Source: Thalassospira lucentensis MCCC 1A00383 = DSM 14000 (lineage in GTDB: Bacteria; Pseudomonadota; Alphaproteobacteria; Rhodospirillales; Thalassospiraceae). Taken from it: 64,000 nt of DNA. The DNA is taken from the NCBI RefSeq assembly GCF_000421265.1, contig NZ_ATWN01000009.1:62001-126000 (forward strand), given 5' to 3'. Position numbers and translations under genes: made by a program. Below the pieces are notes generated by a model. That model did not search any database. It saw only the letters and a program-made list of their open reading frames with translations, and was not told where the DNA came from. Shown here in pieces: positions 43,230 through 52,184 of the stretch (positions are counted from its first letter, which is position 1; every line of letters starts with the position of its first letter).

Positions 43230-45653
43230 ATGCGAATATTAATGATTATCTTCGGCTTTCTGTTTTTGATGGCTGTCGCGGGTGGCGCCGGTGTTATGGC
43301 GATCTTTTGGCATTTTGGTCAGGATTTGCCTGACTACACACAGCTTGAAGACTATGAGCCCCAGGTCATGACGCGTGTCCATGCGGCAGATGGTGCCTTG
43401 ATTGCGGAATATGCCCGCGAAAAACGCGTGTTTGTGCCAATCACCGCCATTCCGCACAAAGTCACGGACGCCTTTGTTGCCGCCGAAGATAAGAATTTCT
43501 GGTCGCATCCGGGAATTGATTTTGCATCGGTGTTGCGCGCTGCTGTGACCAATGTCGTCAACCTTGGGACCGGGCGTCGTCCGGTTGGGGCGTCGACAAT
43601 CACCCAGCAGGTCGCAAAAAACTTCCTTTTGACCAACGAAGTTTCCTACGAACGGAAAATCAAGGAAGCCATCCTGTCATTCCGTATCGAACGCGCCTTT
43701 TCCAAGCAGCATATTCTTGAGCTGTATCTCAACGAGATTTACCTTGGCAGTGGCAGTTACGGCGTTGCCGCAGCGGCCCTTCGCTATTTCGATAAATCGC
43801 TTGATGAGGTGAACGTCGAAGAAGCTGCCTATCTGGCGGCACTGCCAAAGGCCCCCTCAAATTATCATCCGGTCCGCAACCACGACGAAGCCAAAGCGCG
43901 TCGTAATTGGGTCATTGGCCGGATGCTTGAAGAAAAATACATCACCGAAGCCGAAGCACAGGCTGCATGGGCGGCCCCGCTGATTGGCAAAACACGTGAG
44001 TCGGTCGATACCTATCAGGCTGATTTCTTTGCCGAGGAAGTGCGCCGCCAACTGGTGGATCGCTACGGTGAGGGGATGCTTTATGACGGCGGACTTTCGG
44101 TTCGATCAACCGTTGATCCGCGCATGCAGACGATTGCCGACAAAGCCCTGCTTGAAGGATTGGTGGATTATGACCGCCGCCATGGCTGGCGCGGTCCGAT
44201 CACGACAATTGAGCTTGCCGATGACTGGCAACAAAAACTGCGTGAAGTTGAAGTCCCTGCCGATATCCCGTGGGACCGGGCTGTTGTCTTGTCGACGGAT
44301 GCTGATGAGGCAATTCTTGGCCTTATGACCGGCGAGCAGGGCCGTATTCCGAAGCGATTCCTGACATGGGCGCGTCCGTGGCAAAAAGGTCAGACATTGG
44401 GACCGGTGGTCAATAAACCATCCGATGTGATCAATGCTGGCGATGTGATCTATGTGAAGCATTTTGCCGAACTGGATGGCGAACAGCTGCCCCCCAACAC
44501 GTATGGTCTGCGTCAGATTCCCAATGTGAATGGGGCGCTTGTGGCGATGGATCCGCACACCGGACGTGTCTTGGCAATGTCGGGTGGCTTTTCGCACGAC
44601 CTGTCAAAATTTAACCGCGCAACACAGGCGCGTCGTCAGCCGGGCTCGGCGTTTAAGCCGTTTGTTTATTTGGCGGCCCTTGATCAGGGCTTTACCCCGT
44701 CAACACTGGTTCTTGATGCACCGTTCGTGATTGATCAGGGGCCGGGGCTTGGAAAGTGGAAGCCGGGCAACTACAGCGGCAAGTTCTATGGTCCCTCGAC
44801 CATGCGTCTTGGGATTGAAAAATCGCGAAATCTGATGACCGTACGCTTGGCTCAGACCATTGGCATGCCGGTGGTTGCCGATTACGCCGAACGTTTCGGG
44901 ATTGTCGATAAACTGCCAGAAGTTCTTTCCATGGCGCTTGGTGCGGCGGAAACGACAGTGATGCGTTTGACCGCGGCCTATGCCGAACTGGTCAATGGGG
45001 GCAAAAAAATCACCCCAACCCTGATTGATCGTATTCAGGACCGTCGCGGCAGTGTGATTTATCGCCGTGATGAACGTGACTGTGCGCAGTGCCAGGATGT
45101 TGCGTTCCGCAATCAAATGCCGCCAGATTTGCCTGATACCCGTGAACAGCTGACCGACCCGGCCAGTGCGTTCCAGATGGTCCATATCATGGAAGGCGTG
45201 ATTCAAAGCGGTACTGGCCGGACGATTGCTGAACTCGGGTACCCTTTGGCGGGTAAAACCGGGACAACCAATGATTCCCGCGATGCATGGTTTGTCGGTT
45301 TTGCGCCTGATCTTGCGGTTGGGGTGTATGTCGGCTTTGACGATAACCGATCCCTTGGTGATCGCGAACAAGGTGCAAGTGCCGCAGCACCGATCTGGAA
45401 AGAGTTCATGCGCGGCGCACTCGAAGGCACCAAAGCCATTCCCTTCCGTACCCCACCGGGTATCCGTATGGTCCGGGTGGATTCCCGTACCGGGCTTCCG
45501 GCCGGTCCAGGGGCTCAGGATGTGATCTGGGAAGCCTTCAAGCCCGGCACCATTCCGGCCTCAAATGATAATGTCATTGATGGCGGTTATGACGGAAACA
45601 GCGGATCGGACGGCGGCAGTGGTGCCGTGTCGGGGCCAGGCGGAATTTACTGA
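43230..45653 (+). CDS. mrcA: Penicillin-binding protein 1A, bifunctional class A
   Basis: This 807-residue enzyme polymerises lipid II and crosslinks peptidoglycan. It has one N-terminal membrane anchor (residues 2-28), a GT51 domain with AAEDKNFWSHPGID near 90 and GASTITQQVAKNFLLTNE near 128, an OB-like insert, and a transpeptidase domain with the nucleophile Ser in QPGSAFKP near 475, SRN near 530 and KTGTTN near 675. The C-terminus is Gly/Ser-rich. It follows the septal amidase on the same strand and ends at a strong terminator. Confidence 0.96.
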   Translation: MRILMIIFGFLFLMAVAGGAGVMAIFWHFGQDLPDYTQLEDYEPQVMTRVHAADGALIAEYAREKRVFVPITAIPHKVTDAFVAAEDKNFWSHPGIDFASVLRAAVTNVVNLGTGRRPVGASTITQQVAKNFLLTNEVSYERKIKEAILSFRIERAFSKQHILELYLNEIYLGSGSYGVAAAALRYFDKSLDEVNVEEAAYLAALPKAPSNYHPVRNHDEAKARRNWVIGRMLEEKYITEAEAQAAWAAPLIGKTRESVDTYQADFFAEEVRRQLVDRYGEGMLYDGGLSVRSTVDPRMQTIADKALLEGLVDYDRRHGWRGPITTIELADDWQQKLREVEVPADIPWDRAVVLSTDADEAILGLMTGEQGRIPKRFLTWARPWQKGQTLGPVVNKPSDVINAGDVIYVKHFAELDGEQLPPNTYGLRQIPNVNGALVAMDPHTGRVLAMSGGFSHDLSKFNRATQARRQPGSAFKPFVYLAALDQGFTPSTLVLDAPFVIDQGPGLGKWKPGNYSGKFYGPSTMRLGIEKSRNLMTVRLAQTIGMPVVADYAERFGIVDKLPEVLSMALGAAETTVMRLTAAYAELVNGGKKITPTLIDRIQDRRGSVIYRRDERDCAQCQDVAFRNQMPPDLPDTREQLTDPASAFQMVHIMEGVIQSGTGRTIAELGYPLAGKTGTTNDSRDAWFVGFAPDLAVGVYVGFDDNRSLGDREQGASAAAPIWKEFMRGALEGTKAIPFRTPPGIRMVRVDSRTGLPAGPGAQDVIWEAFKPGTIPASNDNVIDGGYDGNSGSDGGSGAVSGPGGIY

Positions 45654-45710
45654 TCACGCCGAAATGTGAGAGTCGTAAATTTGATGTTTATGACACTCAA
45701 TATATGAACA

Positions 45711-45740
45711 AAGCCGGATGTGAGCAGCATCCGGCTTTTT
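45711..45740 (+). terminator. Terminator after PBP1A
   Basis: AAGCCGGATG, TGAGCAG loop, CATCCGGCTT followed by TTT. Confidence 0.85.
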
Positions 45741-45797
45741 CTGTGTTTGCGAGTGTTCGTCTGAAAGAATTTACGTTCGTTTCGGCCGAAAATACCC

Positions 45798-45867
45798 CAT
45801 CAACCGTCATCAAACATTGATAAAATCATCAACCGTGTGACACTGGCATGTCACGCAGTTTTGTCAT
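45798..45867. promoter_or_regulatory. Repeat cluster upstream of phoD
   Basis: CATCAACCGT occurs at 45798-45807 and 45827-45836. An inverted GTGACA-N6-TGTCAC follows at 45837-45854, and a further TGTCAT lies at 45862-45867. The TGTCA(C/T) copies recall Pho boxes, but their 13-base period is not the usual 11. Confidence 0.4.
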
Positions 45868-45908
45868 GATCTTCAAGATTTCAGTTCACGCCTTGAAGAG
45901 GTTTAAAA

Positions 45909-47480
45909 ATGACTTTTCGTCTTTCCCGCCGCAAGTTCCTCACCGCCACGGCAACAGCTGGTGCCGCATCGACGATGGGCGGTTTTTTCATGCCGTCGAT
46001 TTCGCGTGCTGCGGATCGCCCTGTGATTACCCATGGCGTACAAAGTGGTGATGTTACCGCGAACACGGCCTGCATCTGGGGGCGAGCTGACCGTGCATCA
46101 AAGATGGTGACCGAAATTGCAACGACCGAAGGGTTCAAGAACTCGGTGCGTATTCCGCATATGAATGTCGTGCCCCAGCGTGATTTGGCGGGCAAATTGA
46201 CATTGCAGGATTTACCTGCCGGACAGGACATCTTTTACAAGATTCATTTTGAAAACCTTGACGATGGCCGTGCGTCATCCGAACCGCTTATCGGTCATTT
46301 CAGAACTGCCCCGGCAGCCAAACGCAATATCCGGTTCGGCTGGTCTGGAGATACCGCCGGGCAGGGCTGGGGCATTGATGAGGACCGCGGCGGTATGAAA
46401 ACATATGCCACCGTAACCAAGCACAATCCCGATTTCTTTATTCATTCGGGTGATACGATTTATGCTGATGGGCCGTTCGAAAAACAGGCGAAGATGCCAG
46501 ATGGTGACGTTTGGAAAAATATCACCACCGAACACACTGGCAAGGTTGCAGAAACGATTGACGAGTTTAGGGGTAACTACAAATACAACATGCTTGATAA
46601 GAACGTTCTGGAATTCAACCGTATGATGCCAGTTTATTATCAATGGGATGATCACGAAGTTCTCAATAACTGGTATCCAGGTGAAATGTTGACCGGTGAT
46701 GACCGTTATAGCGAAAAGTCGGTTTCGCTTTTGGCATCGCGGGCCAATCGGGCTTTCCGCGAAATGCTGCCGATTACCGAGTTTGATACCGAACCTGGCC
46801 GTGTTTATCGCAAGGTGTCCTATGGACCGTCTCTTGAAATTTTCTTCCTTGATATGCGGACCTATCGCGGGCCGAACGATGCGAATGATAGCCCGGTTCC
46901 AACCAATGATACGGATTTCCTTGGCCGCACACAGATTGAATGGCTTAAACGCAGCCTGCTCAATTCCAAGGCAACTTGGAAGGTCATCGCAGCAGATATG
47001 CCGATTGGCATGATTGTGTATGACGACTGGAAGACCAAAAGCACATTCGAAAATTTGGCAAATGGGGATGGTGCACCAAAGGGACGTGAGCTGGAAATCG
47101 TCGAACTTCTGCGGTTTATCAAATCGGCCAAAATCAATAACACGGTCTGGCTGACAGCTGACGTGCATTACACCGCAGCCCATTATTATGATCCGAACAA
47201 AGCCCAGTTCCAGGATTTCGAACCGTTCTGGGAATTTGTTTCAGGTCCGCTCCATGCCGGGACATTCGGCCCCCAGGACATGGACAATACATTCGGCCCA
47301 CAGGTGAAATTCACCAAGCATCCCAGCAAAGAACAAGGCATCAACCTGCCGCCATCATTTGGAATGCAGTTCTTTGGTCTCGTCGACATTGATGCCGACA
47401 CTGAACAGTTCCGGGTGTCGTTGCGCGATGTTGCCGACGAAGAGCTTTACACCGTGACACTCGATCCGGTTTATAGCTGA
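45909..47480 (+). CDS. phoD: Alkaline phosphatase D (PhoD) family, Tat-exported
   Basis: This 523-residue phosphodiesterase/phosphomonoesterase releases phosphate outside the cytoplasm. It starts with a twin-arginine signal, LSRRKFLTATATAGAA, cleaved after about residue 36. An N-terminal PhoD domain (GVQSGDVTANTACIWGRAD) is followed by the metal-binding core: WSGDTA, HSGDTIYADGPF, QWDDHEVLNNW, and VWLTADVHYTAAHYY. These residues hold Fe and Ca in known PhoD. Expression may respond to phosphate, but the repeats upstream are not a clear Pho box. The gene stands alone between terminators. Confidence 0.93.
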   Translation: MTFRLSRRKFLTATATAGAASTMGGFFMPSISRAADRPVITHGVQSGDVTANTACIWGRADRASKMVTEIATTEGFKNSVRIPHMNVVPQRDLAGKLTLQDLPAGQDIFYKIHFENLDDGRASSEPLIGHFRTAPAAKRNIRFGWSGDTAGQGWGIDEDRGGMKTYATVTKHNPDFFIHSGDTIYADGPFEKQAKMPDGDVWKNITTEHTGKVAETIDEFRGNYKYNMLDKNVLEFNRMMPVYYQWDDHEVLNNWYPGEMLTGDDRYSEKSVSLLASRANRAFREMLPITEFDTEPGRVYRKVSYGPSLEIFFLDMRTYRGPNDANDSPVPTNDTDFLGRTQIEWLKRSLLNSKATWKVIAADMPIGMIVYDDWKTKSTFENLANGDGAPKGRELEIVELLRFIKSAKINNTVWLTADVHYTAAHYYDPNKAQFQDFEPFWEFVSGPLHAGTFGPQDMDNTFGPQVKFTKHPSKEQGINLPPSFGMQFFGLVDIDADTEQFRVSLRDVADEELYTVTLDPVYS

Positions 47481-47515
47481 CGCTTAGTTTTCGGGCCTTG
47501 TCCTGTTGATGAAAT

Positions 47516-47542
47516 CCGGCACATTCACTGTGCCGGGTTTTT
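47516..47542 (+). terminator. Terminator after phoD
   Basis: CCGGCACA, TTCAC loop, TGTGCCGG followed by GTTTTT. Confidence 0.85.
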
Positions 47543-47651
47543 GCATGGTTGCAGGGGTTTCAACTGAGACAAAAACTGTTATAACCGCCGCCTACATAGC
47601 CATATGTCATGTATGGTCGAACAGAATTTCATTTGAATAACGGAGACATCA

Positions 47652-48780
47652 ATGCGCGCTGAAGCACAGGCATTGGTCGATGAAATCAAGCAGTCGATGG
47701 CACTGCTGAGGAGGCATCTTTGACTGGGATAACGCACTTAGGCGCCTGGACGAACTGAATGCACTGGCCGAAGACCCAACCCTTTGGGACGATGCGGCCA
47801 ATGCGCAGAAAATCATGCGCGAACGTACCCAGCTTGACGATGCGATTAACGGTTATAAAAAGCTCGCGCAGGAACTTGATGACAATATCGAACTGATCGA
47901 ACTTGGCGAAGCCGAGGGCGACGACGATACTGTTGCCGAGGCCGAAGACGGCCTGCGATCCATCCACAAGATTGCGGCACAGCGTGAACTTGAAAGCCTG
48001 CTTTCAGGTGAAGCTGACAGCAATGATGCTTATCTTGAAATCCATGCCGGTGCCGGTGGTACTGAGGCACAGGATTGGGCAAGCATGATGGCGCGCATGT
48101 ATTATCGTTGGGCAGAGTCCAAGAAATACAAGCTTGAGATGCTTGAGGAAAGTGATGGCGAGGAAGCCGGTATCAAGTCGGTGACCTATAAGGTTTCCGG
48201 TCACAATGCTTATGGCTGGCTGAAGAATGAAGTTGGGGTGCATCGTCTGGTGCGGATTTCGCCCTATGACAGTTCGGCGCGTCGCCATACCAGCTTCTCG
48301 TCCGTTTGGGTCTATCCGGTGATTGATGACGATATTCAGATCGAAATTCTCGATAAGGATCTTCGCATTGATACCTATCGTGCATCCGGGGCCGGTGGTC
48401 AGCACGTTAACCGTACCGATTCCGCGGTACGTATGACCCATATCCCGACCGGGATTGTTGCCCAGTGCCAGAACGACCGATCGCAGCATAAAAACCGCGA
48501 CACGGCGATGAAGATGCTGAAAGCCCGTTTGTATGAGGCGGAACTTAAAAAACGCGAAGCCGAAGCACAGGCCGTCGAAGACAACAAAACCGACATCGGT
48601 TGGGGTCATCAAATCCGGTCCTACGTCTTGCAGCCTTATCAGATGATCAAGGACCTGCGCACAGGAACCGAAACATCCGATACTCAGGGTGTTTTGAACG
48701 GTGATCTTGATGCCTTTATGGCGGCTGCCCTGGCGGCAAAAGTCACCGGATCAGCAGGCGAAATCGAAGACATTGATTGA
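47652..48780 (+). CDS. prfB: Peptide chain release factor 2 with programmed +1 frameshift
   Basis: RF2 ends translation at UGA and UAA. The gene is in two frames: 47652-47720 encodes 23 residues, then in-frame TGA at 47721-47723; skipping T 47721 gives 353 codons (47722-48780) for a 375-residue protein. The site is CTT TGA C preceded by AGGAGG, the same as in E. coli. RF2 shortage slows stopping at UGA and raises frameshifting, so the protein controls itself. Later motifs include the SPF-equivalent stop-codon loop and [13 protein letters not shown], plus [14 protein letters not shown] with the catalytic GGQ. Confidence 0.97.
47711..47724 (+). promoter_or_regulatory. RF2 frameshift site
   Basis: An AGGAGG Shine-Dalgarno-like stimulator (47709-47714) lies three bases before the slippery CTT (47718-47720) and the TGA stop (47721-47723), then C. 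This is the conserved prfB recoding cassette. Confidence 0.95.
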
Positions 48781-48802
48781 TCGCACCAAAGTGATCGAAA
48801 TT

Positions 48803-48834
48803 AGAACACCCCGCCGGTTTTGGCGGGGTGTTCT
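48803..48834 (+). terminator. Terminator after prfB
   Basis: AGAACACCCCGCC, GGTTTT loop, GGCGGGGTGTTCT: a 13-base stem followed by ATTTC. Confidence 0.75.
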
Positions 48835-48955
48835 ATTTCAAAGGCTTGGCGTGTTTACCGGGCGCTAACCTGCATAATTCTGCGCTTTGCCCGTAAAAAT
48901 TCCATTTCTGTCACACAATTGCCGGATATGCCTGCCACGGTGTGGCTAAGCGACA

Positions 48956-49003
48956 CCTGCCAAGCAATAACAAATGACCAGATCATGACTGGTTCCTGGC
49001 AGG
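48956..49003 (+). repeat. Nested inverted repeats before a small gene
   Basis: Outer arms CCTGCCA (48956-48962) and TGGCAGG (48997-49003) enclose inner arms ACCAG (48977-48981) and CTGGT (48989-48993). The structure ends 42 bases before the start of the small gene at 49046 and could be an RNA leader fold. Confidence 0.5.
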
Positions 49004-49045
49004 AACAGCTCTGAGCAAACGTCTATCATTCAGGTGAAGTCCAAA

Positions 49046-49300
49046 ATGGCCCAACAGTCCCTTGGCCCGGTCGCAGTCGGCGACCAGTTCAAACTTGCTA
49101 CTCCCAACGGTCCGGTCTTCGTGGTGGTTAAAATCCGTGAAATGAAGCCCGTTGATCATGCCCAGATCACAAAAGTCCGCGATACCAAATCGCCAACCCT
49201 TATTGCCGTTACCACATTGTTGAACCGTGATTTCTATATTCCGGTTGCGCCTGAAAACCGCCAAACTCCTGATAACGACGGCATATTGCGCGGTTCCTGA
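49046..49300 (+). CDS. Small protein of unknown function
   Basis: I do not recognise this 84-residue soluble protein. Residues 7-68 look like a compact beta-rich domain (VAVGDQFKLATPNGPVFVVVKIREM, then TLIAVTTLLNRDFYIPV); the tail is polar and probably disordered. ATG 49046 has AGGTGA eight bases upstream, better than GTG 49034. A nested inverted repeat lies just before it. It is followed by a deaminase gene 134 bases on, and no functional link is evident. Confidence 0.6.
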   Translation: MAQQSLGPVAVGDQFKLATPNGPVFVVVKIREMKPVDHAQITKVRDTKSPTLIAVTTLLNRDFYIPVAPENRQTPDNDGILRGS

Positions 49301-49434
49301 CAGGCTTACCGTGTGATTATAAAATCGGGCAACAGGCTGTTTCACGAGAATGTTCGCAAGAAAGAAGTTGGCATGGCGGCCCACACGCGGTGAAATGGAT
49401 CAAATTTTAATCCATGCCATCAGGGGCCGCCAAC

Positions 49435-50040
49435 ATGTCACACGGAACGTTGCAAACGGAACTGCTTGATACCCTGTTTTCCGTTCTGGAAAACGATGTT
49501 TTACCCAAAACACGATCTGGCGTTGCGGCGGGGAATAAGGTCTTTGGCGCCGCTATTTTGCGTAAATCCGACCATGCGCTGGTGATTGCCGAAACCAATA
49601 ATGAAATGGAAAACCCGCTGTGGCATGGCGAAGTCCATTGTTTGAAGCGGTTCTATGAAATGCGGGCCGATCGGAGACCGGTAACCTCAGACCTTATCTT
49701 CCTATCGACCCACGAACCTTGTTCGATGTGTCTGTCGGCGATCACTTGGGCCGGATTTGATAATTTCTATTATTTCTTTTCGTATGAGGATTCCCGCGAT
49801 GCGTTCGCCATTCCCCATGATCTGAAAATCATGCAGGAAGTCTTCACCCTGAAAGACGGTGAATACAATAAATCAAACGCGTTCTGGGACAGTCATTCGA
49901 TGATGGGCATGATCGCCGAATTGCCCAAAGACCAGCAGGGCGCATATATCGCGCGTGCGCAGGCCATTTCCGATCAGTATGATCAGCTTTCCACACAGTA
50001 TCAGGATACAAAATCGGACAACGACATTCCGCTGAACTAA
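49435..50040 (+). CDS. Cytidine/deoxycytidylate deaminase-fold protein
   Basis: This 201-residue zinc protein shows the deaminase motifs: HGEVHC (His/Glu; the usual form is HAE) near residue 65, and STHEPCSMCLSAITWAGFDNFYYF, the PCxxC zinc ligands, near 100. This fits the nucleoside-deaminase superfamily, acting on cytosine, guanine or related bases. The long C-terminus (about residues 130-201) is not in minimal members. ATG 49435 has AGGGG nine bases upstream; ATG 49414 lacks a site. The substrate is unknown. Confidence 0.8.
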   Translation: MSHGTLQTELLDTLFSVLENDVLPKTRSGVAAGNKVFGAAILRKSDHALVIAETNNEMENPLWHGEVHCLKRFYEMRADRRPVTSDLIFLSTHEPCSMCLSAITWAGFDNFYYFFSYEDSRDAFAIPHDLKIMQEVFTLKDGEYNKSNAFWDSHSMMGMIAELPKDQQGAYIARAQAISDQYDQLSTQYQDTKSDNDIPLN

Positions 50041-50113
50041 AGCAGGTTAGCGGTTTGACGTTTGAGTCCGAAACTGGCGAGTTTTATTGTCGCATTCTGC
50101 TACACTGTGCGGC

Positions 50114-51604
50114 ATGGAACAGCTCAATAATGACATATGCTATCAAGCACTCAAAACCCGGGACCGTCGGTTTGACGGGCGGTTTTATACCGCCGTTCTG
50201 ACCACCGGGATTTTCTGTCGTCCGATTTGCCCAGCCGTGACGCCCAAACGGGTGAATGTCGAATTTTATCCCAGTGCAGAATCAGCAATCGCCCATGGGT
50301 TCCGTCCGTGTTTGCGGTGCCGCCCCGAAGCCGCTCCCGGCAGCCCCGCCAGTGCCGGTGTGCATGCCACGGTCGCGCGCGCGGTGCGTCTGATTGATCA
50401 GGGCATGCTGGAAACCGGTTCTATTGCCGATTTGGCAGATCGGTTGGGGGTAGGGGACCGGCATCTGCGCCGGATTTTCAAAGAACATACCGGCGTTACC
50501 CCGCAAGATCACGCCAAGGCGCGCCGATTGCTCCGCGCCCGTCAGTTGATTGTCGATAGCAACCTTTCCATGACAGATATCGCTGACATTGCCGGGTTTG
50601 GCAGTTTGCGCCGGTTTAATGATGCGATGAAAAAGGCCTATGGGCAGGCGCCAACGGCGTTTCGTCGTGGCCTGAAATCGCCACCACTCGCGGGCATGAA
50701 AAAAGATGACCCATGTGCGCGCCGCGATGATGATTTGGTTTTGCGCCTGCGCGCCCGACAGCCATTTGATGCCAATTACCTTTTGGCATTTTTCCGTGCG
50801 CGCGCCATTCCCGGTCTGGAATCGGTTGGCGATCGTACGTATGTGCGGGGCTTTCGGATTGGCGATTTGATTGGTCTGATGATTTGTCGTTTCCCAAATG
50901 ATAACAGCGGGGTAGAGGTGATCTTGCGTGGGCCTGCCCGTGGGGCGGTTCTTGAAATTGGGTCCCGGGTACGACGTCTGTTTGATCTTGATGCCGATGT
51001 CCCGTCGATCACCGCACAATTCGCCAATGACCCGTTGCTTGCCCCGTTGATCGATAAACGTCCGGGGCTGCGTGTGCCCGGATGCTGGGATCAATTTGAA
51101 TTGGTGATCCGTGCTGTCTTGGGGCAGCAGGTTTCGGTGGCTGCGGCCCGAACGCTGGCCGGGCGATTGGTACAGGGATATGGCGACGCGTTGCCGGATG
51201 ATTTGAGCGAGGATACCTGCGTTACCCACGTGTTTCCACAGCCTGAAACACTGTTGGGATTGGACTTGATTGGCATTGGGTTGACCCGACGGCGCGCACA
51301 AACCGTGTCGGATGTCATTGATATGTTTGCCGGCCCCGATTGCGATCAGAAAAGTGGCGATGCCTTGATCACGGAAATGACCGCGATCAAGGGGATCGGA
51401 CCATGGACCCTGAATTATTTTGGCCTGCGGGGTTTAGGCGATCCCGATGCCTTCCCGGCCGCCGACCTTGGAATTTTAAAGGCATCTGCCATGGGCGGGG
51501 GGCCAGATAAAGCCAAGGCACTCGAAACACTTTCGGAAAGCTGGCGGCCATGGCGTGCCTATGCGGCGCAATATCTTTGGTCTGCCCTTGAAGGAGAAGG
51601 ATGA
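50114..51604 (+). CDS. alkA: Ada/AlkA-type regulator-glycosylase fusion
   Basis: This 496-residue protein fuses three parts: a zinc Ada domain (residues 8-75, with Cys35, Cys39, Cys66 and Cys69 holding zinc and one accepting methyl from phosphotriesters), an AraC-type HTH (about 85-185, IADLADRLGVGDRHLRRIFKEHTGVTP), and an AlkA/HhH 3-methyladenine DNA glycosylase (about 205-490, with LGQQVSVAAARTLAGRL and IKGIGPWTLNYFGLRGLGDPDAFPAADLG). It should sense methylation, activate its own transcription and excise alkylated bases. Its stop overlaps the ogt start. Confidence 0.93.
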   Translation: MEQLNNDICYQALKTRDRRFDGRFYTAVLTTGIFCRPICPAVTPKRVNVEFYPSAESAIAHGFRPCLRCRPEAAPGSPASAGVHATVARAVRLIDQGMLETGSIADLADRLGVGDRHLRRIFKEHTGVTPQDHAKARRLLRARQLIVDSNLSMTDIADIAGFGSLRRFNDAMKKAYGQAPTAFRRGLKSPPLAGMKKDDPCARRDDDLVLRLRARQPFDANYLLAFFRARAIPGLESVGDRTYVRGFRIGDLIGLMICRFPNDNSGVEVILRGPARGAVLEIGSRVRRLFDLDADVPSITAQFANDPLLAPLIDKRPGLRVPGCWDQFELVIRAVLGQQVSVAAARTLAGRLVQGYGDALPDDLSEDTCVTHVFPQPETLLGLDLIGIGLTRRRAQTVSDVIDMFAGPDCDQKSGDALITEMTAIKGIGPWTLNYFGLRGLGDPDAFPAADLGILKASAMGGGPDKAKALETLSESWRPWRAYAAQYLWSALEGEG

Positions 51605-52137
51605 TGACAACAACCATGACCACCAAAATCAATGTCGTACGCCATGATAGCCCGATTGGGATGCTAAGCCTTGCAAGTGTTGAGGGCAAGTTGGTGCATC
51701 TGGATTTTGACGGCAATGATGATCGACTTAAAACCATTCAGAACCGCCGATTCAAAAGTCTTGAATGGGCTGAAAACGGTAACGTTCCAGCATCCGTCAT
51801 CAGATGGCTGGAGGGGTATTTTGATGGTGAATGCTCAGCTTTGCCGATGGCCGATATCAATATGATCGGTACAGATTTTCAGAAATCCGTGTGGGATGCA
51901 CTGATCACGATCCCGTTTGCCACAAGCGTATCCTATGCCGGGCTGGCCGATCAGCTGGGCAACCCAAAGGCCGTGCGGGCAGTTGCGCGCGCCAATGCGT
52001 TGAATCCGGTGTCGATCATTGTGCCGTGTCATCGGGTGATTGGCTCAAACGGCACCCTGACCGGCTATGCCGGTGGGCTGGAGCGCAAGAAGTGGTTGCT
52101 GGAGTACGAAGCCAGCATTTTGGCAAAAGCAGCCTAA
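51601..52137 (+). CDS. ogt: Methylated-DNA--protein-cysteine methyltransferase
   Basis: This 178-residue protein takes methyl from O6-methylguanine onto its own cysteine. The C-terminal domain has FQKSVWDALITIPFATSVSYAGLADQLGNPKAVRAVARANALNPVSIIVPCHRVIGSNG, where Cys143 in PCHR is the acceptor. ATG 51601 overlaps the previous stop as ATGA; ATG 51604 is equally possible. It is in operon with the Ada/AlkA gene, so the set repairs three classes of alkyl damage under one control. Confidence 0.96.
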   Translation: MMTTTMTTKINVVRHDSPIGMLSLASVEGKLVHLDFDGNDDRLKTIQNRRFKSLEWAENGNVPASVIRWLEGYFDGECSALPMADINMIGTDFQKSVWDALITIPFATSVSYAGLADQLGNPKAVRAVARANALNPVSIIVPCHRVIGSNGTLTGYAGGLERKKWLLEYEASILAKAA

Positions 52138-52141
52138 CGCC

Positions 52142-52171
52142 AAAACGGGCAGCCAGACGGCTGCCCGTTTT
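52142..52171. terminator. Bidirectional terminator between ogt and adhP
   Basis: AAAACGGGCAGCC, AGAC loop, GGCTGCCCGTTTT: a 13-base perfect stem between convergent genes. Confidence 0.9.
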
Positions 52172-52184
52172 CTCCGGCATGACG

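Noticed and set aside
45837-45867. Pho box upstream of phoD
   Set aside because: Copies of TGTCA(C/T) are 13 bases apart, not 11, and one pair is inverted. Reported only as a repeat cluster.
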